NCBI RefSeq assembly: GCF_040546765.1 | Contig: NZ_JBEPOK010000001.1 | Span: forward strand, 2,418,001 to 2,482,000 | DNA: 64,000 nucleotides | Direction: 5' to 3' | Origin: Arthrobacter sp. OAP107 | GTDB taxonomy: Bacteria > Actinomycetota > Actinomycetes > Actinomycetales > Micrococcaceae | Part shown: one piece after another, positions 34,487-42,274 of the stretch | How positions within the stretch are numbered: position 1 is the first letter of the stretch | Layout of the letters: every line of letters begins with the position of its first letter | The notes under the pieces: generated by a model | Seen by the model: only the letters and a program-made list of their open reading frames with translations | Database searches by the model: none | Told to the model about the DNA's origin: nothing | Program-made: the position numbers and the translations under genes

Positions 34487-34840
34487 ATGTCCACGTCCAC
34501 GAACGCCGTCGAATTCACCGTGCACGACGCCCTTGACCCGCAGAGGTACGAGCCCTTCATCCTGGGCCGGGTCCACTGGGTGCGACGCCCCGGAGACGGC
34601 GGCCGTCCTGCGCTGTCTGCCGGTTTCTGGCACGTCACCACTGAGGAGGCTCCCGAGCCGTTCGACCTGCTCATCGAGGCGGATGAGACCATCCACATCA
34701 TCGAGGGCCACATGCACATTGAGGTCGACGGCGGCGGGACCTTCGACCTGCTGCCCGGCTCGGCCGCTTCCTTCAACAAAGGTGCACAGACCCGCTGGAC
34801 TGTCGTGGAAGACACCACCGAATTCTTTGTCTACTCCTGA
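34487..34840 (+). CDS. Small cupin-domain protein
   Basis: A 117-residue single-domain cupin with the hydrophobic strand pattern IEADETIHIIEGHMHIEV and LPGSAASFNKG. Metal ligands are partly replaced, so catalysis is uncertain; it may bind a ligand or an imine intermediate. The ATG at 34487 follows AAGGAGG by 5 nt. It is the first gene of the arm with the flavin amine oxidase 35 bp downstream, suggesting a role in the same oxidation step. Confidence 0.82.
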   Translation: MSTSTNAVEFTVHDALDPQRYEPFILGRVHWVRRPGDGGRPALSAGFWHVTTEEAPEPFDLLIEADETIHIIEGHMHIEVDGGGTFDLLPGSAASFNKGAQTRWTVVEDTTEFFVYS

Positions 34841-34875
34841 CCGCCAACCAGAACATCTGAAACAGAAGGCCTACC

Positions 34876-36183
34876 GTGACTGCCACCACCCACAACACCC
34901 AGCCGACCGACGTCGTCGTTATCGGCGCAGGCTTCGCCGGCCTCACGGCCGCCCGTGAACTTCTCCAGGCCGGCCTGTCCGTAACCGTTCTCGAAGCACG
35001 GGACCGGATCGGCGGCCGCACCTGGCTGGATGACCGCCTTGGCCGCCCGCTGGAAATCGGCGGCACCTGGGTCCACTGGACCCAGCCCTACGTCTGGGCG
35101 GAAATGAAGCGCTACGGAATCGGCACCGTTCAGAGCCCCGTCCCGGAACGGGCCTACTGGTGGTCGGGCAGTGCGCGGCACGAGGGCAGCCCGGACGAGC
35201 TGCTGAAGGAAATCGATGCCCCCAACCGAAGGCTCATGGAACAGTCCCGCGAGTTCTTCCCGCAGCCCTTCGCCCCGTTCACCAACCCGGACATCAAAGG
35301 CATCGACCATGTGTCCCTATCCCAGAAAATCGCCGAACTGCAAATCCCGGACTCCTCCCGCGAGATCCTGGAATCCTTCTGGGCACTGAACTTCAACGGC
35401 CCCATCGACGACGCCGCCTACACCCAGGCGCTGCGCTGGGTGGCGCTCACCAATGGCGACTGGATGGTCAACTTCGAGGCCTGCGCCACGTACAAGATCC
35501 AGGGCGGGACCGGCGAACTCATCAACGCCATCGCCGCCGGAGCAGACGTCCGCCTCGGGAAGACCGTTTCGGCCGTCACCTACACCGAAGGGAACGCCAC
35601 CGTCATTACCAACGACGGCGAGGAATTCCGGGCAGCGCACGTGGTCTGCACGCTTCCCCTCGGCGCCATGGGCGCCATCGCCTTCGATCCTCCCCTGCCG
35701 GCGCCTGGCCGGAAGGGCATCGCCGAAGGCCAGGTCTCCAAGGGCATCAAGGTCTGGATCACGGTCAAGGGCGAAGTGCAGCCGTTCGTTGCCCTCGGCG
35801 CCGCTGACTGGCCACTGAATTTTGTCCAGGCCGAATACGACCAGGACGGCAACACCATTCTCGTTGCCTTCGGGCCCGACACTGCCCGGCTCGACGCCAG
35901 CGACGCCACGCAGGTCCAGACAGCCCTCGACCTGCTCGCACCGGACCTTGAAGTCCTGGACGTCGCCAGCCACGACTGGACCAGTGACCCGCTGTCGGGC
36001 CAGACCTGGCCCATGCACCGGCCGGGCTTCCTGACAGAGTCCCTGGCCAGCTTCCAACAGCCGCAGGGTGCCCTCCTCTTCGCAGGTTCGGACTACGCCA
36101 ATGGCTGGGGCGGCTTCATCGACGGCGCCATCGAAAGCGGCCTGGAAGCAGCCCGGGGCATCCTCAACGGGCGCAATGCCTGA
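34876..36183 (+). CDS. Flavin monoamine oxidase family protein
   Basis: A 435-residue FAD-dependent amine oxidase. The N-terminal dinucleotide motif is VVVIGAGFAGLTAARELL followed by the flavin-ribose Glu in LEARDRIGGRTW. GGTWVHWTQPYVWAE begins the substrate domain, and the C-terminal FAD block is LLFAGSDYANGWGGFIDGAIESG. It should oxidise a primary or secondary amine to an aldehyde or imine, giving hydrogen peroxide and ammonia. The start is GTG at 34876 with AGAAGG upstream. It is cotranscribed with the cupin gene and ends in convergence with the second TetR gene. Confidence 0.92.
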   Translation: MTATTHNTQPTDVVVIGAGFAGLTAARELLQAGLSVTVLEARDRIGGRTWLDDRLGRPLEIGGTWVHWTQPYVWAEMKRYGIGTVQSPVPERAYWWSGSARHEGSPDELLKEIDAPNRRLMEQSREFFPQPFAPFTNPDIKGIDHVSLSQKIAELQIPDSSREILESFWALNFNGPIDDAAYTQALRWVALTNGDWMVNFEACATYKIQGGTGELINAIAAGADVRLGKTVSAVTYTEGNATVITNDGEEFRAAHVVCTLPLGAMGAIAFDPPLPAPGRKGIAEGQVSKGIKVWITVKGEVQPFVALGAADWPLNFVQAEYDQDGNTILVAFGPDTARLDASDATQVQTALDLLAPDLEVLDVASHDWTSDPLSGQTWPMHRPGFLTESLASFQQPQGALLFAGSDYANGWGGFIDGAIESGLEAARGILNGRNA

Positions 36184-36203
36184 GCGGAGGTAAGTGAAAG
36201 ATG

Positions 36204-36812
36204 TTACTTCCCGGCCGGGGAGAGGCCGGCGGCGTTCGCGTCGCCGGCTGCGCCCGAACGTTCCAGTAGGCGGCCAACCTGGATGACGGCGGAACGGATC
36301 TTCGCTGGATTTCCGAAGGTCAGAAACTGGAGCATGAGCCCGTCCAGCGCAGCGAAAATTGCCCTGGAAAGTTCATCGTCGGTATCGAGGGAACGCCCGC
36401 GGAGAGCCGTCTCCACCGTGGAGATGTAGTTGTCATAGAGGCGGTCCAGGAGGGCTTTCAGCTCGGGCTTTCGCCGGGCCTCGAGAAGCATCTCGAACTG
36501 AAAAAGTTGCAGTTCCGGCTCGGAGGACACGGACGCCAGGAGAGCGTCGGCGAACTTCTCGTCGAAATCCGCCACGCGGGCAAGCCCGGTTTCCTCGATC
36601 GACCGCTGCACGGCCCATTCAAGGGTGGCGGCAAGTAACCCCTCGATCGATCCGAAGTGATGCGTGATCAGCGTATGGTTCACACCCGCACGGGCGGCCA
36701 CAGAACGGTAGGTGACTCCCCGGAGGCCCTTCTCGGCCACTACATCAATGACCGCCGCCAGCAGGGCATCGCGGCCATCCCCGTAGGGCAAACGTTGGGA
36801 ATCGAGGCTCAT
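36204..36812 (-). CDS. TetR-family regulator of the permease/MoaF/aldehyde dehydrogenase arm
   Basis: A 202-residue TetR protein with its helix-turn-helix in VTYRSVAARAGVNHTLITHHF (about residues 33-53). It resembles the TetR at 33784-34368 over its full length, so the two arose by duplication. It diverges from the permease gene across an operator at 36860-36894 that overlaps a promoter. It likely represses the permease arm until an amine or derived signal binds. Confidence 0.87.
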   Translation of the reverse strand: MSLDSQRLPYGDGRDALLAAVIDVVAEKGLRGVTYRSVAARAGVNHTLITHHFGSIEGLLAATLEWAVQRSIEETGLARVADFDEKFADALLASVSSEPELQLFQFEMLLEARRKPELKALLDRLYDNYISTVETALRGRSLDTDDELSRAIFAALDGLMLQFLTFGNPAKIRSAVIQVGRLLERSGAAGDANAAGLSPAGK

Positions 36813-36853
36813 AAGCCGATTTTAGCCCGCCCGCACCTTCGGCGTTGGGACCC

Positions 36854-36883
36854 TTGACACACGAAACTAAACACTTGTAGAGT
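36854..36883 (+). promoter_or_regulatory. Sigma-70-type promoter for the permease operon
   Basis: A perfect TTGACA -35 (36854-36859) and TAGAGT -10 (36878-36883) are separated by 18 bp. The position is about 150 bp upstream of the chosen permease start, so the leader would be long unless translation starts at an earlier codon. The dyad at 36860-36894 covers the spacer and -10. Confidence 0.65.
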
Positions 36884-36894
36884 TTTGTTTCGTG
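36860..36894. promoter_or_regulatory. Dyad operator overlapping the permease promoter
   Basis: Two 16-bp arms (36860-36875 and 36879-36894) pair at 14 of 16 positions around a 3-bp centre; the outermost eight bases, CACGAAAC and GTTTCGTG, are perfect. It lies between the -35 and start site of the permease promoter, so binding would block transcription. A TGTTTAGTT half-site resembles TGCTTAGTT in the first operator, suggesting the two TetR paralogues see related sequences. Confidence 0.75.
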
Positions 36895-37029
36895 ATCCGG
36901 CTCACGTGCCGGAGACCACCAACGCTTCTGCCGGAAGACGCGCACGAGGGGGTGCGCCTTCAGCCGGTATCCCTACTTACCCACACCGGCATGACCCATG
37001 AATCCATGCCCTGGCGAAAGAGCCACATC

Positions 37030-38469
37030 ATGAACCAACAAACCGGGCAGATGCCCGCGTACCAGAACACCCCGGTCACGTCGGGCCGCCTGCGGCCTAA
37101 CAAGCTGGGGGTCCTCGCGGTTGCTTTCTTCGCCATAGCTGCTGCCGCACCCATGGCCGCCGTTGTCGGCGCGAGTCCCGTCCTCTTCGCGGCCAGCGGC
37201 CCCGGCACCCCCGTCATCTACGTCATCGCGGCCCTTCTCGTGGCCCTGTTTTCCGTTGGGTACCTTCGCATGAGCCACAGCATCACCAACGCGGGCGGAT
37301 TTGTTGCCTACATAGCCAAGGGGCTTGGAACGAAGTGGGCCACCGGCGGTGCAGGCATCGCGATCCTGACCTACATCAGCCTCCAGGTGGGACTCTGGTC
37401 CCAGTTCGGTGTCTTCGCCCAGCAACTCGTTGAGAGCCTGACAGGCCTGGGGCTCCCGCCGTACTTTTGGATTGTCCTCGTGCTGTCTATGGCCACCGCC
37501 CTGACCATGAAAGGGGTGGACGCCAGCCTGAAGGTTCTGGGCGTACTGATCCTGGGCGAAACCCTCGTCGTTGCGGCCCTGGTTGTCTCTCTGATCGCAC
37601 AAAAGGGGCTGGGGATCTTCACGTTCGAGGGGTTCACCGGCGCCAACATCGTGGGTCCCGGACTGGGCATCTCGCTGCTGTTTGCCTTTGCCTGCTTCAC
37701 AAGCTTCGAGGCGACAGTCGTCTTCGCTGAAGAAGCGGTGAACCCGCGCAAGACGATTCCCCGAGCGGCATACCTGGTCATTGCCTTCGTTGGCCTCTTC
37801 TACATGATTTCAACCTGGGCCATCAGCGGAGCGATCGGCATTGACCGCATCCAGTCAGAAGCCGCCGGGAATCCCGCCGGCATGATCTTCGATCTCGCCC
37901 AGTCCAGTGCCGGCTCGTGGCTCAGTCTGTCCATGCAAATCCTCGTCGTCACCAGCTTTATTGCCATGATGCTGGGACTTGCCAACATGTTCGCACGATA
38001 CCTCTTCGCCTTGGGCCGGGCAGGAACACTGCCAGCAAAGCTGGCGTCCGTTTCCAAGACCGGCGCCCCGACATTCGCCGGGCTGGTCAACGGCGTCACC
38101 GTGCTGGTGATCATCAGCGTCTTCCTGATTTCAGGGGCCGATCCCATAACCACAGTCTTCGCGTGGTTCGTCGCCCTCGGAACCGCCGGCTTCATCAGCA
38201 TCCTCCTCCTGACGTCCGCAGCGATCATCGTCTTCTTCGCCAGGGCGAAGATGCGGGACAACCTCTGGGTAACCGTCATCGCACCCGTCCTGTCCCTCAT
38301 TTCGTTCATCATCATCGGCTACCTGACCCTGGACAATTACGACGCCCTGCTCGGCGGCGCCGGCGGTGTTGCGCGCTGGCTCCTGCTCGGCATCCCCCTG
38401 GCCCTCATCGCAGGAATAGCCCGGGGAGCCCAGAAACGGTCCATCGACTACGCCTCCGAAATCGTCTGA
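37030..38469 (+). CDS. APC-family amino acid/amine permease
   Basis: A 479-residue membrane protein with about 12 hydrophobic helices. The first helix carries the APC motif GVLAVAFFAIAAAAPMAAVVG, and helix 6-8 includes CFTSFEATVVFAEEAVNPRKTIPRA, the standard APC loop. The substrate is likely the amine or amino acid degraded by this island. Start is uncertain: ATG 37030 (MNQQTGQ) fits the family N-terminus best, but ATG 36991 and GTG 36892 are in frame. It is the first gene of permease-MoaF-aldehyde dehydrogenase. Confidence 0.87.
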   Translation: MNQQTGQMPAYQNTPVTSGRLRPNKLGVLAVAFFAIAAAAPMAAVVGASPVLFAASGPGTPVIYVIAALLVALFSVGYLRMSHSITNAGGFVAYIAKGLGTKWATGGAGIAILTYISLQVGLWSQFGVFAQQLVESLTGLGLPPYFWIVLVLSMATALTMKGVDASLKVLGVLILGETLVVAALVVSLIAQKGLGIFTFEGFTGANIVGPGLGISLLFAFACFTSFEATVVFAEEAVNPRKTIPRAAYLVIAFVGLFYMISTWAISGAIGIDRIQSEAAGNPAGMIFDLAQSSAGSWLSLSMQILVVTSFIAMMLGLANMFARYLFALGRAGTLPAKLASVSKTGAPTFAGLVNGVTVLVIISVFLISGADPITTVFAWFVALGTAGFISILLLTSAAIIVFFARAKMRDNLWVTVIAPVLSLISFIIIGYLTLDNYDALLGGAGGVARWLLLGIPLALIAGIARGAQKRSIDYASEIV

Positions 38470-38527
38470 CGCTAAAACGCTCCTCCAACCTCGATCAACA
38501 GGAATCACCTCAACCAAAGGAAAACCC

Positions 38528-39328
38528 ATGACCGCGACTGATATCCAGGACTACGTTCCCGAAAACGAATGGCCCTCCGTGGCCACTATGCTCGACGGAT
38601 TCGGAGACCAGACCCTCCCCGCCTCCGCGGCCCTGGCCGGCACCGCACTGCACCTCCCCCAGGACCGGGGCCACACCACGACGTACACCTTCCACGACGC
38701 GCAGTCCCTGACGTGGACCTCTGCCGGCGAAGACCGCCACAGCGGAGCAGCCAGCTACAAGGCGATCGAAGCCCGCCCAGGGATCTTCATCATCGACCTC
38801 ATCCGGGGCGAAGACCACCAGGCTGAGAATGTCACCATCATCTTCGACAGGAACACCGGCGCCGTCACAACAGCGGTCAGTTCTTTCATCGCCGAAGGAG
38901 ACAAGACCCGCTGCGCCACCACATTCAGCCACGGAAACGTGGAAGGGTCTGCTGCCCTTCATTCCCGCTCCAGCGGGCTGGTCGGCAAACGGATCTACTA
39001 CCGCTACAGCGACGTCGAAACCTACGAACACATCTACCTGAACGCCGGCACCTTCACCTGGCACTGCCTTCGCGGCGGTGAGTCCGGACTCGCCGACACC
39101 GACCGCTGCCTCACTTTCGACGTTGGCGAGGACCTGTACCTGTTCTTCTGGACCGAAAAGGTGATGACCGTTGAGGCCGTCCTCCTCATTGACCTGCGCG
39201 AGCAACGCTCCATCGGGCGGATGTTCGGCTGGGACGAACCCGCCGCCGAACCTGTGATTCTGCCTTTCAACTCCCGTCTCACCGTCCTGAACCACACCGA
39301 ATACCCGCAGGACAACCACAAGCATTAG
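38528..39328 (+). CDS. MoaF-like protein
   Basis: A 266-residue soluble protein resembling MoaF: an N-terminal lipocalin-like half and a C-terminal half with GLVGKRIYYRYSDVETYEHIYL, FTWHCLRGGESGLADTDR and LYLFFWTEKVMTVEAVLLIDL. MoaF was named from the monoamine-regulated moa genes of enterobacteria, and its biochemical role is unknown. Its place between an amine permease and an aldehyde dehydrogenase fits a part in amine breakdown. The ribosome site is AAAGG before the ATG. Confidence 0.8.
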   Translation: MTATDIQDYVPENEWPSVATMLDGFGDQTLPASAALAGTALHLPQDRGHTTTYTFHDAQSLTWTSAGEDRHSGAASYKAIEARPGIFIIDLIRGEDHQAENVTIIFDRNTGAVTTAVSSFIAEGDKTRCATTFSHGNVEGSAALHSRSSGLVGKRIYYRYSDVETYEHIYLNAGTFTWHCLRGGESGLADTDRCLTFDVGEDLYLFFWTEKVMTVEAVLLIDLREQRSIGRMFGWDEPAAEPVILPFNSRLTVLNHTEYPQDNHKH

Positions 39329-39358
39329 CCCACGAAGCCACTCTCCTGAGGAACACCC

Positions 39359-40771
39359 ATGGAAACCTACGATTCATTGCTTGCCAGCGTTACCGCAGCG
39401 CCCGGTCAAGACGGCCGGACCATTTTCGATCCCGCTACCGGCGGCGTCGTCGGCCAGGCGCCGGTCCACACCGTTGAGGACCTCGAGACCGCGGTGGCGG
39501 CGGCCCTCGCCGCCCAGCCGGCCTGGGCCGCGCTGGGCCACGACGCCCGGTCCGCCGCGCTGCTCAAGGCCGCCGACGCCGTCGAACGCTCCGCCGAGGA
39601 ACTCGCCCACCTGCTCTCCCGCGAACAGGGCAAACCCCTCAACGGCCCCAACGCCCGCTTCGAGGTCGGCGCCTGCGCCGCCTGGCTGCGCGCCACCGCC
39701 GACACCGAACTCACACCCGAAGTCGTCGTGGACGACGGCGAAACCTACGCCGAACTGCACTACAAGCCCATCGGCGTCGTCGGCGCGATCGGCCCCTGGA
39801 ACTGGCCCATGATGATCACCATCTGGCAGATCGCCCCCGCACTGCGCATGGGCAACACCGCCGTGGTCAAACCCTCCAAAATGACCCCGCTCTCCGTCCT
39901 GGCCCTGATCAAGGTCCTCAACGAAGAACTCCCCGACGGCGTCCTGACCGCCATCGCCGGGGACCGTGAGGTCGGCGCCCGCCTCGCCGAACACCCCGCC
40001 GTCGGCAAGATCATGTTCACCGGCTCCACCGCCGCCGGCAAAGCGATCATCAAATCCTCCGCCGACACCGTCAAACGCCTCACCCTGGAACTGGGCGGCA
40101 ACGACGCCGGCATCGTCCTGCCCGACGCCGACCCCAAAACCATCGCCGAAGGCCTCTTCTGGGGCGCCTTCATCAACACCGGCCAGACCTGCGCCGCCCT
40201 CAAACGCCTCTACGTCCACGACGACATCTACGACGCCGTCTGCGACGAACTCACCACCATCGCCAAAACCATGCCCATGGGCAACGGCCTGGACGAAAAC
40301 AACGTCCTCGGCCCGCTCCAAAACAAAGCCCAGTACGACATCGTCGCCGCCCTCGTCGAAGAAGCCCGCGACTCCGGCGCCCGGATCCTGCTCGGCGGCA
40401 ACCCCCACCCCGACCAGCCCGGCTACTTCTACCCCACCACCCTCGTGGCCGACATCGACAACAACAACCCCCTCGTCACCGAAGAACAGTTCGGCCCCGC
40501 CCTGCCCATCATCCGCTACACCACCATCGACCAGGCCATCGACTACGCCAACGCCCTCGACGTCGGACTCGGCGCCTCCGTCTGGTCCCCCAACCTGACC
40601 GCAGCCCGCGAAGTCGCCAACCGCATCCAAGCCGGCACCGTCTGGATCAACAAACACGGCGCCGTGGACCCCCGCGTCCCCTTCGGCGGCGCCAAACAAT
40701 CCGGCTACGGCCTCGAATTCGGCGTCGAAGGCCTCAAACACCTCGGCATCCCCCAAATCATCAACGGCTAA
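39359..40771 (+). CDS. NAD(P)+-dependent aldehyde dehydrogenase
   Basis: A 470-residue enzyme of the aldehyde dehydrogenase superfamily. The nucleophile Cys lies in NTGQTCAALKR and the general-base Glu in LTLELGGNDAGIV. The cofactor region holds GPWNWPMMI, KPSKMTPLSVL and FTGSTAAGK. It should oxidise the aldehyde made by the amine oxidase to an acid. Codon use is extreme: nearly all third positions are C, with AAA/GAA favoured, more so than in neighbouring genes. It is the last gene of the operon and is followed by a hairpin terminator at 40802-40839. Confidence 0.93.
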   Translation: METYDSLLASVTAAPGQDGRTIFDPATGGVVGQAPVHTVEDLETAVAAALAAQPAWAALGHDARSAALLKAADAVERSAEELAHLLSREQGKPLNGPNARFEVGACAAWLRATADTELTPEVVVDDGETYAELHYKPIGVVGAIGPWNWPMMITIWQIAPALRMGNTAVVKPSKMTPLSVLALIKVLNEELPDGVLTAIAGDREVGARLAEHPAVGKIMFTGSTAAGKAIIKSSADTVKRLTLELGGNDAGIVLPDADPKTIAEGLFWGAFINTGQTCAALKRLYVHDDIYDAVCDELTTIAKTMPMGNGLDENNVLGPLQNKAQYDIVAALVEEARDSGARILLGGNPHPDQPGYFYPTTLVADIDNNNPLVTEEQFGPALPIIRYTTIDQAIDYANALDVGLGASVWSPNLTAAREVANRIQAGTVWINKHGAVDPRVPFGGAKQSGYGLEFGVEGLKHLGIPQIING

Positions 40772-40801
40772 CCCCCACCGGCCAACCGCCCCACCGGAAC
40801 C

Positions 40802-40839
40802 CAAGGGCCGCCACCGCACCAATGCGACGGCGGCCCTTG
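40802..40839 (+). terminator. Hairpin terminator after the aldehyde dehydrogenase gene
   Basis: An 11-bp stem (40802-40812 with 40829-40839, CAAGGGCCGCC / GGCGGCCCTTG) is extended inwards by a short CGC/GCG pairing. It lies 31 bp after the aldehyde dehydrogenase stop and before the bioB promoter region. A T-run is weak, as is usual in high-GC actinobacteria. Confidence 0.65.
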
Positions 40840-40982
40840 CCCGTCCGATCCGCGGTCGAAGTAGGGACCCGACCAACGTCCCTCCGTCTCCTTGTCGGTA
40901 CCCCACAAAATCTTGCCCTTGATGGGGAATTAGCGTCAGTTCAGAGGAATATCCGCAGCCATCACACGCAAAGGACCCATCA

Positions 40983-42032
40983 ATGACGATTCAGGCAGAC
41001 GCGAGCGAAACCACAAGCCACGCGACCATCCCGGCCCCTTTCCCCATCCTTGAAACCGCCAGGCAGCAGGTCCTCGAGGACGGCATCGGGCTCACCCAGG
41101 CGCAACTAGAGGAAGTACTTCGGCTTCCGGACGAAGCCCTTCCCGCCGCGCTGCAACTGGCCCACGAGGTCCGGCTCCGGCACTGCGGCGAGGACGTCGA
41201 GGTGGAGGGCATCATCTCCATCAAGACCGGCGGCTGCCCGGAGGACTGCCACTTCTGCAGCCAGTCCGGCCTGTTCGACTCTCCCGTCCGCGGCGTCTGG
41301 CTGGACATCCCCGAACTGGTCAAAGCCGCGAAGGAAACCGCCGCCACAGGAGCCACCGAGTTCTGCATCGTCGCCGCCGTCCGCGGCCCCGACATCAAGC
41401 TCATGAACCAGATCAAGTTCGCGATCGACCGCATCAACGAGGAAGTGGACATCAACATCGCCTGCTCGCTGGGGATGCTCACCCAGCGCCAGGTGGACCA
41501 GCTCGCAGAGTGGGGCGTGCACCGCTACAACCACAACCTGGAAACGGCCCGCAGCTACTTCCCCGAAGTGGTCACCACGCACACCTACGAGGAACGCCTC
41601 GACACCTGCAACATGGTCAAGGCCGCCGGCATGGAGCTGTGCTGCGGCGCCCTGATCGGCATGGGCGAAACCCTCGAACAGCGTGCCGAACTCGCCGGCC
41701 AGCTCGCGGCCCTGGAACCGCACGAGGTCCCGCTGAACTTCCTCAACCCCCGCCCCGGCACCCCGCTCGAGAACCAGGGCATCATGGACGGCAAGGACGC
41801 ACTCCGCGCCATCGCCGCTTTCCGCCTCGCCATGCCACGCACCGTGCTGCGCTATGCCGGCGGCCGCGAACTCACGCTCGGCGACCTCGGCACCCGCGAC
41901 GGTCTCCTCGGCGGCATCAACGCCGTGATCGTCGGCAATTACCTCACCACGCTGGGGCGCCCGGCGACGGCAGACCTGAATCTATTGGTCGAGCTGAACA
42001 TGCCGATCAAGGAACTCCAGAAGACGCTGTGA
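40983..42032 (+). CDS. bioB: Biotin synthase
   Basis: A 349-residue radical-SAM enzyme that inserts sulfur into dethiobiotin. The SAM-cluster cysteines are Cys85, Cys89 and Cys92 in GGCPEDCHFC. The second-cluster region is represented by FCIVAAVRG, NIACSLGM and LCCGALIGMGE, and an Arg-bearing YAGGREL segment is present. The ATG at 40983 follows AAAGGA. It starts the operon bioB-bsaP-bioA-bioF-bioD-P450, in which adjacent genes overlap by 1-4 bp. Confidence 0.95.
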   Translation: MTIQADASETTSHATIPAPFPILETARQQVLEDGIGLTQAQLEEVLRLPDEALPAALQLAHEVRLRHCGEDVEVEGIISIKTGGCPEDCHFCSQSGLFDSPVRGVWLDIPELVKAAKETAATGATEFCIVAAVRGPDIKLMNQIKFAIDRINEEVDINIACSLGMLTQRQVDQLAEWGVHRYNHNLETARSYFPEVVTTHTYEERLDTCNMVKAAGMELCCGALIGMGETLEQRAELAGQLAALEPHEVPLNFLNPRPGTPLENQGIMDGKDALRAIAAFRLAMPRTVLRYAGGRELTLGDLGTRDGLLGGINAVIVGNYLTTLGRPATADLNLLVELNMPIKELQKTL

Positions 42033-42274
42033 CCGGGGTTTCGACGCGCTCAAGCAACGGGAGCCCAACCACTGGTGCAGCCTTTTGCGGACACTGCGGC
42101 GGGACGCACGACCGCGGCGACGGGCCGCCGTCGTCCGCCCATCGGGAGTGCGGCGAACGGCTGGCCATGGAACCGCCGCGGTACTGCACCGCCTGCCGGC
42201 GGCGGATGAAAGTGCAGGTGACGCCGCTGGGCTGGTCCGCCGAATGTTCGCGGCACGGGGTGTTGGTCCCGTGA
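42029..42274 (+). CDS. bsaP: Biotin synthase auxiliary protein, BsaP-like
   Basis: An 81-residue Cys-rich protein that starts with a GTG overlapping the bioB stop and ends overlapping the bioA start. Six cysteines (20, 23, 41, 53, 56, 73) lie in motifs FCGHCG, HRECGERL, EPPRYCTACRRRM and GWSAECSRHG. The block EPPRYCxxCxRRMxVQV...CSRHG is the hallmark of the small protein encoded behind bioB in mycobacteria and relatives and known as BsaP, which supports biotin synthase activity, probably through its iron-sulfur cluster. Assignment rests on motif and position. Confidence 0.8.
   Translation: MTGVSTRSSNGSPTTGAAFCGHCGGTHDRGDGPPSSAHRECGERLAMEPPRYCTACRRRMKVQVTPLGWSAECSRHGVLVP

Noticed and set aside
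39374..40906. 510-codon Gly/Asp/Val-rich frame opposite the aldehyde dehydrogenase gene
   Set aside because: A mirror of the extreme C-ending codon use in the sense gene, not a protein family.
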